Source: Ophiura sarsii
Taxonomy: Eukaryota; Echinodermata; Ophiuroidea; Amphilepidida; Ophiuridae
Assembly (NCBI GenBank): GCA_035610835.1
Contig: CM069452.1
Span: 8,947,109-9,011,108, forward strand
Direction of reading: 5' to 3'
Length of the DNA stretch: 64,000 nt
Both the position numbers and the translations under genes were made by a program. Below are positions 47,516-59,743 of this stretch, in pieces (positions within the stretch are counted from its first letter, which is position 1; every line of letters starts with the position of its first letter). Below the pieces are notes generated by a model. It did no database searches, was not told where the DNA came from, and worked only from the letters and a program-made list of their open reading frames with translations.

Positions 47516-47765
47516 GTTACTAAATCCATTTGGACTCCGTGAATGTTCCACAGTCCGGCCATGTCGCTTAACACTTTATGTACAGAGTTAGCAAAGATGT
47601 GCTGGGCTCTTTTAATTTGCTAGCAGTAACATTTCTGACATTTACTGATATATGAAGACTAAGCATATTTTGACTTGAAGCAATATATAATATATATACA
47701 CCTGATTGAATTTATCCTTAATGTTTTAAATAATTACAGTGGATCATCATGTTAAATATAACATG

Positions 47766-47813
47766 GTGCTATCAGAGGTAGATATGGTGCTATCAGAGGT
47801 AGATAGCACCACA
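47766..47813. repeat. Short tandem duplication forming a hairpin
   Basis: ATGGTGCTATCAGAGGTAGA occurs twice in a row (23-bp unit) and is followed by TAGCACCA, the complement of TGGTGCTA. Related in motif to the GCTATC..GATAGC palindromes. Confidence 0.6.
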
Positions 47814-48543
47814 GTGAATTTGATGTTCACTTACAACATTAAGTTGAGCATGGATAAGTAATGAACGTAACAAGTTTACAGTCTGTCTCTGTATTAGCCA
47901 CTAAGATTTTAATTCCCACTACGCCCACCTAATAAAGCAATGTTAAATAATAATTATCTCCTGGTTAATGTATGGTCAAATCCCTGGGAAGGCACTCGCA
48001 TCTCATTTTTGGTAGGGAATTTAGAAATGCGTCATCAGCAAATGGAAAATGGAACCAAACATATACCACTAATGCGACAAGAAAAAAACCTGTTCAATGG
48101 GCAAACAGATTTTTTACCTTCATAAAAAATCCTCAAAATCTTTTAACATGTTAACTTTTATTTGACAAGCAACAAATGAATTTGTTTTCACCAATTTCTA
48201 AAAAATTGTTAGGTCGGGCCTAAAGAACAGATTTTGGGTTTTCATAGCAGAATTTAAAACTGACCCATGTTTGAATCTAAAAAGTGCCCTCCATTCAGAT
48301 ATCTTACAAAACACATCAAGTTACAAAATATCAAAAATATTTAGCCAAATTGAGTTCAAACACATGAAATGTTTTGATTTTTTTATGTTGAGCCTTTACT
48401 TCTACAGCATGAGGCCACCTCTATGAACCTGAATGACGCTAGGTGATGGCTATACCTCCTCATGGTTATTCATTTCTCTGGTGGGGGGGGGGGGGTGTGC
48501 TACTCCTTACTATAGTATGGGAATGTTAGGTAAAAATAAAACA

Positions 48544-48697
48544 TACCGTATAATTATCCCTATTAAGCGCCCAGGGCGGTTAGCAAAGTCAATTTGAAAA
48601 GGTGGGCGCTTATAAGGGATTGTTTGTTGGTAGTCATTAAGAAAAACAGGGGTGGGAGCTTATAAGGTCCTGGGCGCTTAAAAGGGATAATACGGTA
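48544..48697 (+). repeat. MITE family D, compact copy, 154 bp
   Basis: TACCGTATAATTATCCCTAT then TAAGCGCCC on the left, and the complement of GGGCGCTTAAAAGGGATAAT then ACGGTA on the right. Internal AAAAGGTGGGCGCTTATAAG matches 24225-24250 in reverse. No ORF. Confidence 0.75.
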
Positions 48698-48713
48698 CAC
48701 ACAAAAAGCTATA

Positions 48714-49721
48714 CACAGAGAAAACGATGTACAAAATATCGCTGTTCAATTTCGGTTGTACACTTTTTCAAACAACAGATGTGTAAAAGTTATACATCGT
48801 TGTTTAAAGAAGACAACATTTTTTTAAACAGGTGTTGTTTACAGTATAAAGAACGCCGTTCACATCAATACAAAGTGATCTTGAACAACGTTGTTTACTT
48901 GTGACGTCACAAGTCACGTGTCACAATGATTCGTTTGCGATGCTTCAAATTAATGGCCGCCGTATTTCATTCGGTAAACAAATTTCGATTTTAAATCATA
49001 ATTTTAAAGATTTTGCTGACAAGATGGGGAAATACAATCAAGAAAATAATGAAATATGATGACCAAAGAACCGATATAGTTTGATGATAGACGGCGAAGA
49101 TGGATATTTTTTGCAAAAATATAATTTTAATTTCGCGATTTTGCTCCACAGACAGAAGGCATCCGAATTCGACAGTTCTGCCGTTCTGTCTGTGTACTTC
49201 AACACAAGAAATTCAAGTCTTCAAATCGTGCTGGAATTTTAAACAACTACCAGTAAACAACCCTGTTTTTTTAACAACCATCATTTAAACAACCCTGCAG
49301 TTTTAAACAACCACCATTAAACAACCCTGATTATTTAAACAGGCCAATTTCATCCATGAGGATTGAACAACTTTCTTTGAACAACCCAAGATGATTGAAC
49401 AACTTTCTTTGAACAACCCAAGATGATTGAACAACTTTCTTTGAACAACCCAAGATGATTGAACAACTTTCTTTGAACAACCCATGAGGATTGAACAACT
49501 TTCTTTAAACAACCCTTGAAAATTGAACAACAATTTTTAAACAACACCAATGTGTAAAATCTGATTTTAAACATGTTGTTTAAAAAGTTAAACAACTAGG
49601 TGTTTAAAACTTTAAACAACCCCAGATGTTTAATATTTTGAGCAACAAGTTGCTCAGCTCACCCGTCAAACAGCAGTTGTTCAATTTTTTAAACATGTTG
49701 TTCACTTTTTTTTTTACTGTG
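48714..49721. mobile_element. 1.0-kb element with TATA flanks and internal minisatellite
   Basis: CACAGAGAAAA on the left and TTTTTACTGTG on the right are short inverted ends, with TATA outside both. The body is dominated by AACAAC(C/T) and TTGTT words in both orientations. At 49370-49515 a 32-bp unit (GAACAACCCAAGATGATT plus GAACAACTTTCTTT) repeats about four and a half times without spacers. The minus-strand ORFs at 49303-49595 are translations of this repeat. No transposase. Confidence 0.55.
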
Positions 49722-51174
49722 TATAAACAAATGTAAAAGCCACACACTTTAGATTCTATGGTTACTCTAGTGATCCCCAATTTTCAGCTACTTTTATAGT
49801 TTATTATATCAACATTTTCTTTTCATGTTAAATTGACCCCAAAGAGTTACATTAAATACATTCATGTATTAGCCCCGGGCATTCTGTCGGAAAGACCACA
49901 TTTCTAAGTGAATATATAACACACCCTAAAATGAGAATAATTTCTGTGGATACCCCATTTTTTCTCTCTAAAATTCCCTCCGAGTGCAACTGCTATCGCC
50001 ATTAGGTCTAAGAATGTTCATTCATAGAAAGAATAGATGCTTATCATCACACACAAAAAGCATAATTACAAAAATATGAAATCAATAATTGGCTTCCGCA
50101 TGTAATGTATTCATGTTTTATTTCTTTTTCAGTTTCGAGTACTGTTGACCTGGTTGTCGTCTGCATGCTGTGGTAGAAACTGGTGATGAATTTGGTGAAT
50201 TATGCGAGGTGACGTTGCCACGCTATTTTAGGGGTTTGCTGGAGCATGGAAATTAATTTTGGAACCAAACCAAAAATGTTGAGTTCATCATAAGATGCAT
50301 GGTGAATAATAGTAACAATAATGTGGGATATTTATGAAACACCAAATGCCATGCCAACACTATGCCATGGATGGACAGAATGAAATTGCAATTAATTAAG
50401 TTTAAACAAATCAATCTTTCAAACCTTTAAAAATGTGAATACAGTCAGCTTATCGAACATAAACATGACATTTTTTACCTTTCAATGTAATTATTTCCCC
50501 ATTTACAAAAAACACATCCAATAACAAATGAGTATGTAAGAGAGAAAACAAAATATAGGAAAAGACTGGAAGATCAACATGGCTTGAAAATAACCTGGGG
50601 GCGAATTTGGCAAAAGTGGATCTTTTTACTAGAATGTGGACCTTTTTCAACTACATTTTGGGGCATTTTGGCTATTTTAGTTGAAATCCATATATATACC
50701 CCCTATGAAAGACATTTTAGGTGAGGGGCATGGTTTTTTTTTGTAATACATATATTTTGGAGCTAGCGCAGTATGGAAAAGTTGGTGGTTATAAGATTTG
50801 ACCTCATATGATATGAGATAAGGCAGAAGCCTTAAAATGATATTTGGTTGTCATGAATGATAGAGGATGGGGAAGATATTTTATGTGTAATTGTGTACAT
50901 GTCAGTGTGTCTTTAATTCAAATAATCTCGTTTTTTCATGAGAAATGGTCAATTTATCTATGGGGCCCAAATTAATTGGGAAGAATCTTGGGGCAATATT
51001 GCTAAACTATTCAGGACATTTATTGTTTAAAACTTGGCCAAAATTGAAAGTTCAGAAAATAGATATGTTTTTTTAAGTTATATTTAGTTTTATCCGAAGG
51101 TCATAGGATATTGTATAACCATACAATTAAACTTGACTTTAAGCCAACAGAATGGCACAGTAAATTAGCACTCT
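49722..51174. other. Gene-free stretch
   Basis: Unique AT-rich sequence; no gene or bounded repeat seen. Confidence 0.45.
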
Positions 51175-51183
51175 ATTACAGAC

Positions 51184-51441
51184 GGGGATGGCTAAATGGT
51201 GAGTTGTGAATGGGAGAGTTGATGTGCAGAGAGTTGTACGGAGAGTTGTGAGGAGAGTAATAATGGAGGGAGTTGTGGAGTGATTTTACGACTGGTACTT
51301 CATCATCAAAACTGTCAAAGCCACACCAGTTACAATAATGACTTGAGCTACGACTCTCTCCTCACAACTCACTTCACAACTCGCCTCATAACTCTCCCAA
51401 GTACAGCTCTCCGTCCCACAACTCGCAACTTAGCCAAACCC
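51184..51441. mobile_element. Palindromic MITE, 258 bp, 9-bp TSD
   Basis: ATTACAGAC flanks both sides (51175-51183 and 51442-51450). The ends GGGGATGGCTAAATGGTGAG and the complement of the right end (GGGTTTGGCTAAGTTGCGAG) match, and both arms continue as GAGTTGTG/CACAACTC repeats for about 100 bp. A perfect 9-bp duplication fits Mutator-like elements. The plus-strand ORF 51280-51507 runs through it and out, so it is not a gene. Confidence 0.75.
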
Positions 51442-51450
51442 ATTACAGAC

Positions 51451-51956
51451 CCACAGATCATACATACCAAAATATTCTGTGCCTATGCCTATAGAGCCCC
51501 AGGCTAGACACAAATGATAGATTACAAAGAACAAAACTAACAGGTAAAAGAAAATACAATTTATTTGTAACAATAGGCATATAGTTACAACCTAATCCAT
51601 ATATATCACTGCTATTGCCATGGGTATTATCGCAATAAAAAAGCCTAGAAAAACTATCTGGAATTGATTTGTCAACATTTCACAACCTAGACAATGGTAG
51701 ATAATCGGATGTAAGGGAGTTATGGCACGTTTGTAGCTGAAAATGGTGTTTTAGGCAATGGTTATAGGAACTATTTATTATTCTTTTGATACGTGGTGTA
51801 ACTACGGAGAGGTTGCAGCCTGGCAGAACAGCAAGCTTCTAACTAAAAAGGCCCCTGACCTTGATACAGGTATCAATTTAGGAGATAGACGGGGATAACT
51901 TTGGCGCTCATATCCCCTAACCTAATGCTGGAGGGGGGGTATCACACTGTATGTAA
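51451..51956. other. Gene-free stretch
   Basis: Unique sequence without recognised content. Confidence 0.45.
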
Positions 51957-52280
51957 GGTATACGGGGATGTGCCGCCTTAAAGGGTCGGTTTTTGTGCAA
52001 GAAATCATCCCTAAATATGGGTTATGATTTTTTGCTGGAAAATCCCAAAATATGGGTTATGATTTTTTGCTGGAAAATCCCAAAATATGGGTTATGATTT
52101 TTTGCTGGAAAATCCCTAAATATGGGTTCCTTTTCACAAAAATCATAAAAACAGTCAAATCATCTATTTTCAGCCTAGAAATATCAAACCTGGATGGTTT
52201 TTGAGTTACAAATACCCATAATAGAGGATCAGGATTGCAAACCTCCAGTTGCACCCCCCCCCCCCCCACCTCCAGTGGCA
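51957..52280. repeat. Repeat family Q with tandem 35-bp units
   Basis: GGGGATGTGCCGCCTTAAAG opens it. ATATGGGTTATGATTTTTTG then CTGGAAAATCCC(A)A repeats three times at 52013-52118. The far end has AACCTCCAGTTGCACCCC before a C run. Related in order to 33648 and 57108. Confidence 0.55.
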
Positions 52281-53516
52281 ACCCCTCCTCTCCCCAACCT
52301 TATGTTTCTCCAAATGTGATGTATTAGCTAATTTTTCTATTCAGGACTTTCCATTCAACCCCTTTTGACAGCATTTCTTTTCATCCATCACAAAATGCGC
52401 CTTTAATGTGAGGATGAATCACTGCTTGATGTAGTAATCTAGCTCATAAATAAGACAAAAGAAGATATGTTGGAGCGCTTTTTCAGCTATAGCAGTCTGA
52501 TTTTGTTGTTCCTTCCTTCTTTTTCATGTCTATTTCTCCTTTTTCAATTGCCTCCCCCTTCCCCCCTCCACCCCGACCCCAAATAGTCCAGCGAGAATAC
52601 AGTTGCATCCATAAACTAAATATGTCAAACAGGATGTTTCAGAAAAATCATATCCTACTTACCCCCTCTTATTGACATTTTTAATCAAGCATTTATGCAA
52701 ATTATTTTTACACAATTGAAAAGTATAATTAGTTAGCTTTTCAATACAGCAAACCACATTTCATACGGTTTTAAAATTTCTTAGTTAGGCGACGAAAATC
52801 AACAACCTTGTCAAGTAGGGTTGGTCGGTCGGGTTTTTAAAATAAAACAAAATTAACCAAAATGTCACCAAAATCTGCACAAATCTGGAATTGTGAAGAA
52901 AAAAATTGTTCAACAGATTTTTAGCCAAAAAACGACTGATTTGACATGATTTGAGAAAACAATTTCTAAGAATGACAATAATGCCATAGGTTATATTTTA
53001 CACCTGCTATTAAAAAGAAGCATACATTTCATATCTAAATAGATGAATAAATGCAATACAATAATGACCGTTAGTTAGATTTCCAGGCTTATAGATCACA
53101 AACAAAGGCATCACAACATCTACCATTATCGTGTGATTGATACCTCGCTGATTACTTTGTTCTCATTAATAGCAATGGCTCTACTACTATACAGATGGAT
53201 TATTATTATTTACTTTGAACCTTTATAGATATCTGGGTCATAGAGGGCAGTACCAACTGTGTCAAAGAAAAGTGCAGTACAGTCATCAAAATAAGTAACT
53301 GACAAGGTAATAAATATGATTTTAACTCCAAAACTATAGCGCCTAGGTAAAAATATTATTTGTAAGGACTTTCTTCTCTTTAATGTGAGATATTACACGT
53401 GAAGATTGACTAAATATTAACACAGCTGTGTCCAAAACCAAAACCAAGTCTGTTTTTCATTTTAGCATTTCGTTCCTCTACACACAGACTCCGTGTTGCA
53501 ATAAGCAGATTATTGA
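52281..53516. other. Gene-free stretch with a partial family R end
   Basis: TTAGGCGACGAAAATCAACA at 52788 plus GGTTGGTCGGTCGGGTTTTT resembles the left end of family R. C-rich runs at 52555-52580. No gene recognised. Confidence 0.4.
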
Positions 53517-53864
53517 TTAAAGGCATATCATGCGATCTTTTCCAGGGGACGCCCTCTATCCTTGATTTTTTTTGAAAGCAAATTTTCTTGCAGATTTACT
53601 TTTCTGATCATAAATCAAGAATATATTCTGAGTTACAGAGCGATATGATTCCTAATTAATCATGGTTTTAGAGTGGAATTTAGAATGAAAATAAACTGTC
53701 CCGCTAGCAGGACAGTTTATTTTCACTCTTTAAACCATGATTTTGAAGTAATTAGGAATCGTATCGCTCTGTAACTCAGAATATATTCATGATTTATGAA
53801 CAGAAATGCTTTCAAAATGAAATCAAGGAGAGGGCATCTCCTGGAAAAGATCACATGCCTTTAA
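53517..53864. repeat. MITE family B, complete, 348 bp
   Basis: TTAA AGGCATATCATGCGATCT on the left and AAGATCACATGCCT TTAA on the right. The whole element is a near-palindrome centred on AAACTGTCCCGCTAGCAGGA. Arms contain GAGTTACAGAGCGATA and its complement. The best reference copy of the family here. Confidence 0.85.
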
Positions 53865-53981
53865 CTGGTAGCGACAACTCACAGGTCGAGTAACATGAGG
53901 ATTAGGGATGCTTCAATTGATCAATACAGCCCATACACATACCTGTCACACTATCCAGCATTTTATAACCCGAGTGCGAAA

Positions 53982-54137
53982 ATGAAAACTGCACTTTGTT
54001 TCATTCTTTTCGGTGTAGCGTTCTTAATTGTTAACCGATCTTCACAAACAATGTCTGTAATTGACGAGGAGACAGCCAGCAGGGAGGTCACGCTGCATGT
54101 CAGATTTTGTTGTACGCAAGAGAACAATGGAGTCTGA
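53982..54137 (+). CDS. Candidate small secreted peptide or signal-peptide exon
   Basis: Starting at the second in-frame ATG, the ORF gives 51 residues. MKTALCFILFGVAFLIV is a good signal-peptide shape (basic residue then a hydrophobic core), followed by NRSSQ, a plausible cleavage region, and an acidic then Cys-Cys segment. Composition is less AT-rich than the neighbours. I cannot identify a family. It may be a complete microprotein or a first exon with a weak donor (GAG then GTCACG at 54087). The upstream in-frame ATG at 53895 would bury the signal, so I chose 53982. It begins 117 bp after a MITE. Confidence 0.25.
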   Translation: MKTALCFILFGVAFLIVNRSSQTMSVIDEETASREVTLHVRFCCTQENNGV

Positions 54138-56547
54138 GTAACTGCAATATTTGCTAGAAATAGCTTCGGAAAATGGTCTATTTGGGCATCTCAAATACTG
54201 AGAAACGTGTTAAAATTTTTAGAGGAGGGTCAATAACATCTGTAGAACGGTAAAATGTATAGTATTAAACACGTTTTCTGACCAAATTTATGTCGTAAAA
54301 TGTTGGAAAATTCACGTTTTGAAAATCTGTGGTCTTCGAAATTACAGGAATCCTAACTCATTCTAAACCTCACCAAATAATGAAATGAACCCTCGTCTAC
54401 AAAAAAGTCAATGTACGTATTGTTCTATCTGCTTGGAGATAGCGAAGACCACGGAAACTTCATAGCTTCATACACGGAATGAAATCCGCCATAGACATTA
54501 CATGGAGAAAATCGTACAGATTTGCACTGCAGTTCTCTGTGTAGGAAGTGTTGACAATAGCAAGGATGTTGACTATTGTGTACTTTTGTGCATGTTTGTG
54601 ACGACTGACCCCGTTTAACAATCTTCATAGCTTTCATATAGGTCTTAGGTGACCTAACTATTGACTGGAGAAATTTGTCCACAATTTCGTAGTTTAATAA
54701 TTTTTAATTGGAACCATATTTTTAGAGCTACGAGCGTAATTTATTACCTGATCAGTAACTTTTTTGAGGACTGTATAGTCGATGTTATATGGTAAAGTGC
54801 ATATCCGGATCAGTGTTTTAATGTTTTCAAAAGACATTAGCTGACACAGGATCAAATAAACCACATTTAATCATGATACCATAGAAAAGTACATTTAGAA
54901 TTTGCTTTGCAATGTTTACCAGACCCCCACGTTGACAGTTTTTATAAACTCTTATATGATAGAGAAGTGTTTATTTTAATGTTACAATGTTATGTACAAT
55001 ATCACTACAGACCAAGCTGACATCAGATTAAAATTAACTAGATTTATCTATAAAAAGAGTACAATGTATCTAAAAGTGAGAAGGCTACCGGCTGTAGGTA
55101 TCCTCCATAGAAAGTGCATTTCAATGGGGGCTTTAGGTTTGATGTGACTGGCCGAGCTGATAATGTAATTGAGTTAAATAAGACAGATCTATCTACTATA
55201 TCATAGAAAAAAGCATTCTGGTTATATTTCATGGTACTCATCAGTTTGTTTACATTGGCCCACATTGTGGTCGAAAAAAGCACCCTTATTCTGCGTTTTC
55301 GTTCACACGGATGATTACAACATTATACCTGACTCCCCCCTGGAAAAAGACCCAATGCATATGTGCACCTGACTTTAATATTGGACTTGGCAATCGCTAT
55401 CAGGTTGACAATCAGTAGCTCGCCAGACATTATATCGATGAGCGTAGTATGCTCGGGCATTGTGCTACCAGTTAATGAAATTGTGTGACACACATGATCA
55501 TTAAGCGTATCTTAGGTTGGATTAGTCTGTCTACAATGCGCATACACACAATACAGACTACAGATTATTTATTATGACTGACAAATTACAATATAATGTA
55601 CTCACTATACGTATCGAGGATATCCTTTCTGTTGCGTTAGTCCATCACTGCGAAATATGATGAAAACAATAACGATCAGTCAAAATCAACCTTGCGATAG
55701 ACGAATCCTTAAAGATGGGTCAAAATCATCCCAGTTTATCGCGAACAGTCCTCGTGTATCGATGATGTCCTAATGAAGGTTCTATAACCAGCTCGCTTTC
55801 AAAAGCAGTAGGTTTTGACATAAACAGTAAAAGAAATTTACCGTCTATGCATAGATTTACAATTTCAGTTCAGACTAGACTTACAATTTGCCGAGCAAAC
55901 CAAAATTAATAAATATTACAGTCAGTAGTGCCGGGCAAACCAACATAATAAGATATTACACTCAATAGTGTCAGCAGTAAAACCAGCAATGCCTCTAGGC
56001 TTGCTGTAACCTCAACTCCAATATACAACCTTCACAGTTCACTGACTGTACCAATCACACTGTAACTAGTAGGCCTGTGTAAAGTCATAAAGTGAGAAGC
56101 CTGTCTAGGCACGGGCGTTGCATGATTTCCCCCTATATAATGAACCTGAGCTAGTCCAAAGTCATTTTCCTGGCGCAGCCTCATCAATCTCAGGGCTCGT
56201 GTGACAAGTTAATATTAACATCAAATGTGTGTGTTATTCATGCCATACAGTTCCAATAAATCCACACTTATGAATCGAAGAATTATGGCTTGTAAACAAC
56301 TCGTATAAAAAAATGGCTCTGCCACAAAAGCGTTATTTTATCACTATTGTATGTCCCTAATCTACTTGTATATTTATGGAAATGCTGTGACAGACATAAA
56401 TCACATCATGTCATTAACCTGTTAGTACATATCCCATTGAGCTTTAATATTTATTTGACACATTTATTACATTGTTTCTGTTCACACGCAATTGCAGTCT
56501 ATGCATACAACATTTTGCAAACAGTCAACAGTTTTCCTGCTTTTTAA
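54138..56547. other. Gene-free stretch
   Basis: Mostly unique sequence. TGCCG(A/G)GCAAACCAA..TAATA(A)nATATTACA(G/C)TCA(G/A)TAGTG occurs twice in tandem (about 40-bp unit, 55889-55972). ORFs on the minus strand at 54425-54682 and 55044-55283 have no recognisable domain. Confidence 0.4.
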
Positions 56548-56622
56548 ACAATCAAAGACGCTATAGAGAGACACAATCATAGCAAAAACAAAGACGCTAT
56601 AGAGAGACACAATCATAGCAAA
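56548..56622. repeat. Two perfect 36-bp tandem units
   Basis: CAAAGACGCTATAGAGAGAC then ACAATCATAGCAAAAA is repeated exactly twice, head to tail. A recent duplication or an assembly stutter. Confidence 0.8.
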
Positions 56623-56737
56623 AACATTCTTCATACATTTGCTTCAAAATCAATTTTTCTCACATTTTTCAATATATCATCGCCAATGCCAACAATTCCA
56701 AATATTATGAGAAAAAGTCAATTTTTGACTGTAAACA

Positions 56738-57371
56738 CATAGAGTCCCAAAAGTGTCAATACCTTTTTAAAGCTTTATATCTCCAGCAAAATAATTGTCA
56801 GTATAAAACTGAAAACATATTCGGATAGAGAAAACTTGTAGAATTATTTTTAAAAATGCAACATAATTAATGAAAAGGGAGCGAAGAGAGGGAGAGAGGG
56901 ATTCAAGAGTTAAGTCTTTAGTTATGTCATATTCATCATTTATTTAAAGCTACGCATTCATGTCATACATCAAATTGTATTGTGAGTTTTGTGACCAAAC
57001 CTTTTCCAGCTTGCTTTATATATCAAGGGCCTAAGAAAAGGGGACAATTTTGGTATCAAAATAATTATACAAGTTTTCTTCCGTGGGGGGGGGGGGGGGG
57101 GGGGGATGTGCTGCTCTAATGGGTTGCTTTTTTTGGCAAAAATCCCTAAACATCGAAAATTGGGTCTATAATGAAGCAAAATCCTTAGAAATGGGTACAG
57201 TTTTTTCAAAATCACCCTTAGAAATGGGTAGGGGTTTTGAATCTCCAGCGGCACACCCCTGCCCAAACCAAATCCGAGTACCCCACCCCTCCCCCCAAAT
57301 TTTTTTTCTGTTTTATATCAGAGATATATAAGGCTTTAGAAAAAGTATCAACACTTTTGGGACACCCTGTG
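56738..57371. mobile_element. Tc1/mariner-like remnant with a family Q insert
   Basis: ACATAGAGTCCCAAAAGTGT then CAATACCTTTTTAAAGC on the left is mirrored by GGCTTTAGAAAAAGTATCAA then CACTTTTGGGACACCCTGTG on the right. CACAGGGTGTCCCAAAA ends are the common Tc1/mariner style (established pattern), but the TA flanks have decayed. Family Q sequence with a poly-G run occupies 57085-57300 inside it. No transposase ORF. Confidence 0.6.
57085..57300. repeat. Repeat family Q with poly-G
   Basis: Poly-G (57085-57105) then GATGTGCTGCTCTAATGGGT, AAAAATCCCTAAACATCG, GGGTAGGGGTTTTGAATCTC, CAGCGGCACACCCC. Same order as 33648-33960. Confidence 0.6.
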
Positions 57372-58058
57372 CTTCCCCTGGGTAATATTCCTCATGAAAA
57401 AGTTCCAATCTTTTTCAATTCCGGTAATTTGCTGAACTTATTCAGAAAATCTAAGATTTTGCACAACAACTATTCCCATGTTTATGCCAGCAAAACAGAA
57501 GAGAAGTCATTGACTCGCTATTAAACGATGGAGTCTGCAACTGAGTATGTTTGTGGTATGCCTCCCGCAACCATTCAGGTGGCGTAAATAGGGTCTTTAT
57601 TTTATTTTAATTTTTTTTTTTTTTTGGGGGGGGGGGCTGTAAGGGAAGTTTAACTGATTAATTTTGGTTAAAATACATTATTTGCCATTTCATTTTTTTG
57701 GAGGGGGGGGGGGGGTGGGAATCAGGGGGACAATAGTTCTGGCAAATATGTGATGGTTGAGGACGGAGAGGGGAGGATGAGAGGTCAAAATGTTAAAAAT
57801 GTTAACTTCCAACCCAAAATGATATCTTCAGCCCCTGAATACAAATGCTGTTATTCCCAATAGAATTTTGTGACATTTAGATATCTTTGAGGCCTAGTTA
57901 ACAAGTACCTTGGGAAAAGGTTCTTTCAGCTTTCAATAGGCCCAAAATGGTAAGTGTTGAACTTTTCTTTTTTGACGATGATTCACATTTTTTTCTTCTT
58001 CTTCTTATTGCGGCCTACAGCTAATGACAAACATTTGTCTTAGCTATTAAATGAGAAG
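57372..58058. other. Gene-free stretch with G and T runs
   Basis: T then G runs at 57611-57636 and 57696-57719. Nothing coding is recognised. Confidence 0.45.
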
Positions 58059-58142
58059 AGCATGGCTTAGTTGTTTAACTTAAAAGTTGGCGGCTTTTCT
58101 AATGGTGCAGGAGGTACCTGGTTCAATTCCTGGTAGTTAAAC
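58045..58142 (+). repeat. tRNA-like segment (SINE head or pseudogene)
   Basis: ATGGCTTAGTTGTTTAACTT resembles a D arm/A box. About 55 nt later, ACCTGGTTCAATTCCTGGT is a T arm with four of five stem pairs. The anticodon arm does not fold well. The text that follows, GTCATTCACCTGTTCACTTT, would be the SINE body. Confidence 0.4.
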
Positions 58143-58360
58143 CTGAGAACCCACTTTCCACAGACGATTTGGTCATTCACCTGTTCACTTTGGTGACAGA
58201 CTGTACAGAGTTAATGGGGAGAAATTGTAATCATGTCAAATACCCAAGAGAAACTGGAGGTGCCTAGCAACACAGAGTGGTAGCATGCCTTCAATTTCAT
58301 GAAATTGTTGTTAAGTTTCACATGCCTTTTTATATGCAATTGTTTATTTTTCTAAATATA

Positions 58361-59716
58361 CGAGGGGCGTTCAATAAATACCTGCAACCATTGTTTTTCT
58401 CCACTCATGCGCAACGTATGCCAACTAGAATTAGGGAAATTTGAAATATGGGTCTTTATCTTTCCTCGCATGCACGAATGAACAATATCGTTTGTGGGAT
58501 TACGTAATGGCACATGCGTAAAATCAATACTTTCTGGCACTGCATGAAAAATAGCTGATCAGGGCGGAGAATATTTGCAAGCAATTTGATGCACAGTTAC
58601 TTTTTTCAAAATATCTCAAGAACCGATGCATGGAATAAGTTGCCGTTTGAAACAGTGATAGACCAGTACTATGTGCTCAACATTACTTATTTTCAGATGC
58701 AAATTATGGAGAAAAAACACTTATTATGTAACATTAAAACGTCATCTTTTTGTCATAGCTTAACAGAAATTCTTTAATGAATAAACAGTCAAGGTCAAGG
58801 TATCCAACCGCAAGATTTGTCTTAAACCTCTTGTTCCTCATTGTTACATGTCATAGATTTAAATGGAAGATTACAAAGACAATATCTGAAACCATTTTCT
58901 GCAGAGAAAATTTTTATACAATGAAGCTTTTTTTACCCAATTTGAGTAAATTCACTATACTGACCATAACATTAACTTGAATTGTATTTTCAAATAGATG
59001 TTTACATTTTTGAACTTTGTATATGGATTGAAGTTCACCACAGTTCTTGTTTTCTTAAATTCAATTCCTTATCTGTAACTTTTACGTTGGTTGCAGTGAT
59101 TGTTTAACATTTCTACTCATTATGAGCGCTTTCTGACCACCGTGCGTTCTACGCATGCGCAGATTTTTATTCCAAGTTCAACAATTCTCGATGTATTTAT
59201 TGATACCCTGTCATCTATACAATAACGAATCCTGCATTTGCTGTGGTATTTCAGGAAATACCAATTGTTTGCTATAACTATCATTTTCATTTCTTTGGAT
59301 TTTCGGCATTTTGGGCTCACTGTCAAAGCCTAATGTTGACCAAGATAAGATGCAGTGTATTTCTAAAGGTTGTCGTTGACAGAACCTCTCCATTTAGGAC
59401 CTCGTTGAACATGGTCTCTGGTTTCCTGATGCAAAATGTTAGACTTGCACACTAATCCGGAACAAAGTTCTGCTCATTTCAATATACGTGCTATCAAGCA
59501 AATTCAAAATTCCTGCCAAAGTGGCATGTTTTTCAGTGTCCAAATATGGGTTACTTTATGCTAATGCTATTACGTAATTATGAATATTCAGTAAATCCAG
59601 ATTGTGTTAAATGATAGATTGAGGTTCATACTTTATAATGTACCCACTTAGATTTCACAGAATCACTCAGGTGTGGAGAACAACAATGGTTGCGGGTATT
59701 TATTGAATGCCCCTCG
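58361..59716. mobile_element. Mariner-like element, 1,356 bp, TA flanks
   Basis: CGAGGGGCGTTCAATAAATA then CCTGCAACCATTG on the left, and on the other strand CGAGGGGCATTCAATAAATA then CCCGCAACCATTG: 44-bp ends with three mismatches, TA directly outside both. The CGAGGGGnnTTCAATAA style and TA target are those of mariner-type elements. The size is that of an autonomous mariner, yet I see no transposase: no HDNARPH or YSPDLAP phrase in any frame. Either the interior has been replaced or the ORF is too decayed to read by eye. Confidence 0.75.
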
Positions 59717-59743
59717 TATCACCACATTATTTATAGCTTTATA

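Noticed and set aside
49370..49515. CRISPR array or repeat protein from 32-bp units
   Set aside because: Units are directly abutting without spacers, and the ORFs are translations of a minisatellite.
54425..54682. 85-codon minus-strand ORF downstream of the candidate small peptide
   Set aside because: No signal peptide, domain or splice context that I recognise.
58361..59716. Intact mariner transposase
   Set aside because: None of the expected catalytic or conserved phrases was found in any frame, and all ORFs inside are under 75 codons.
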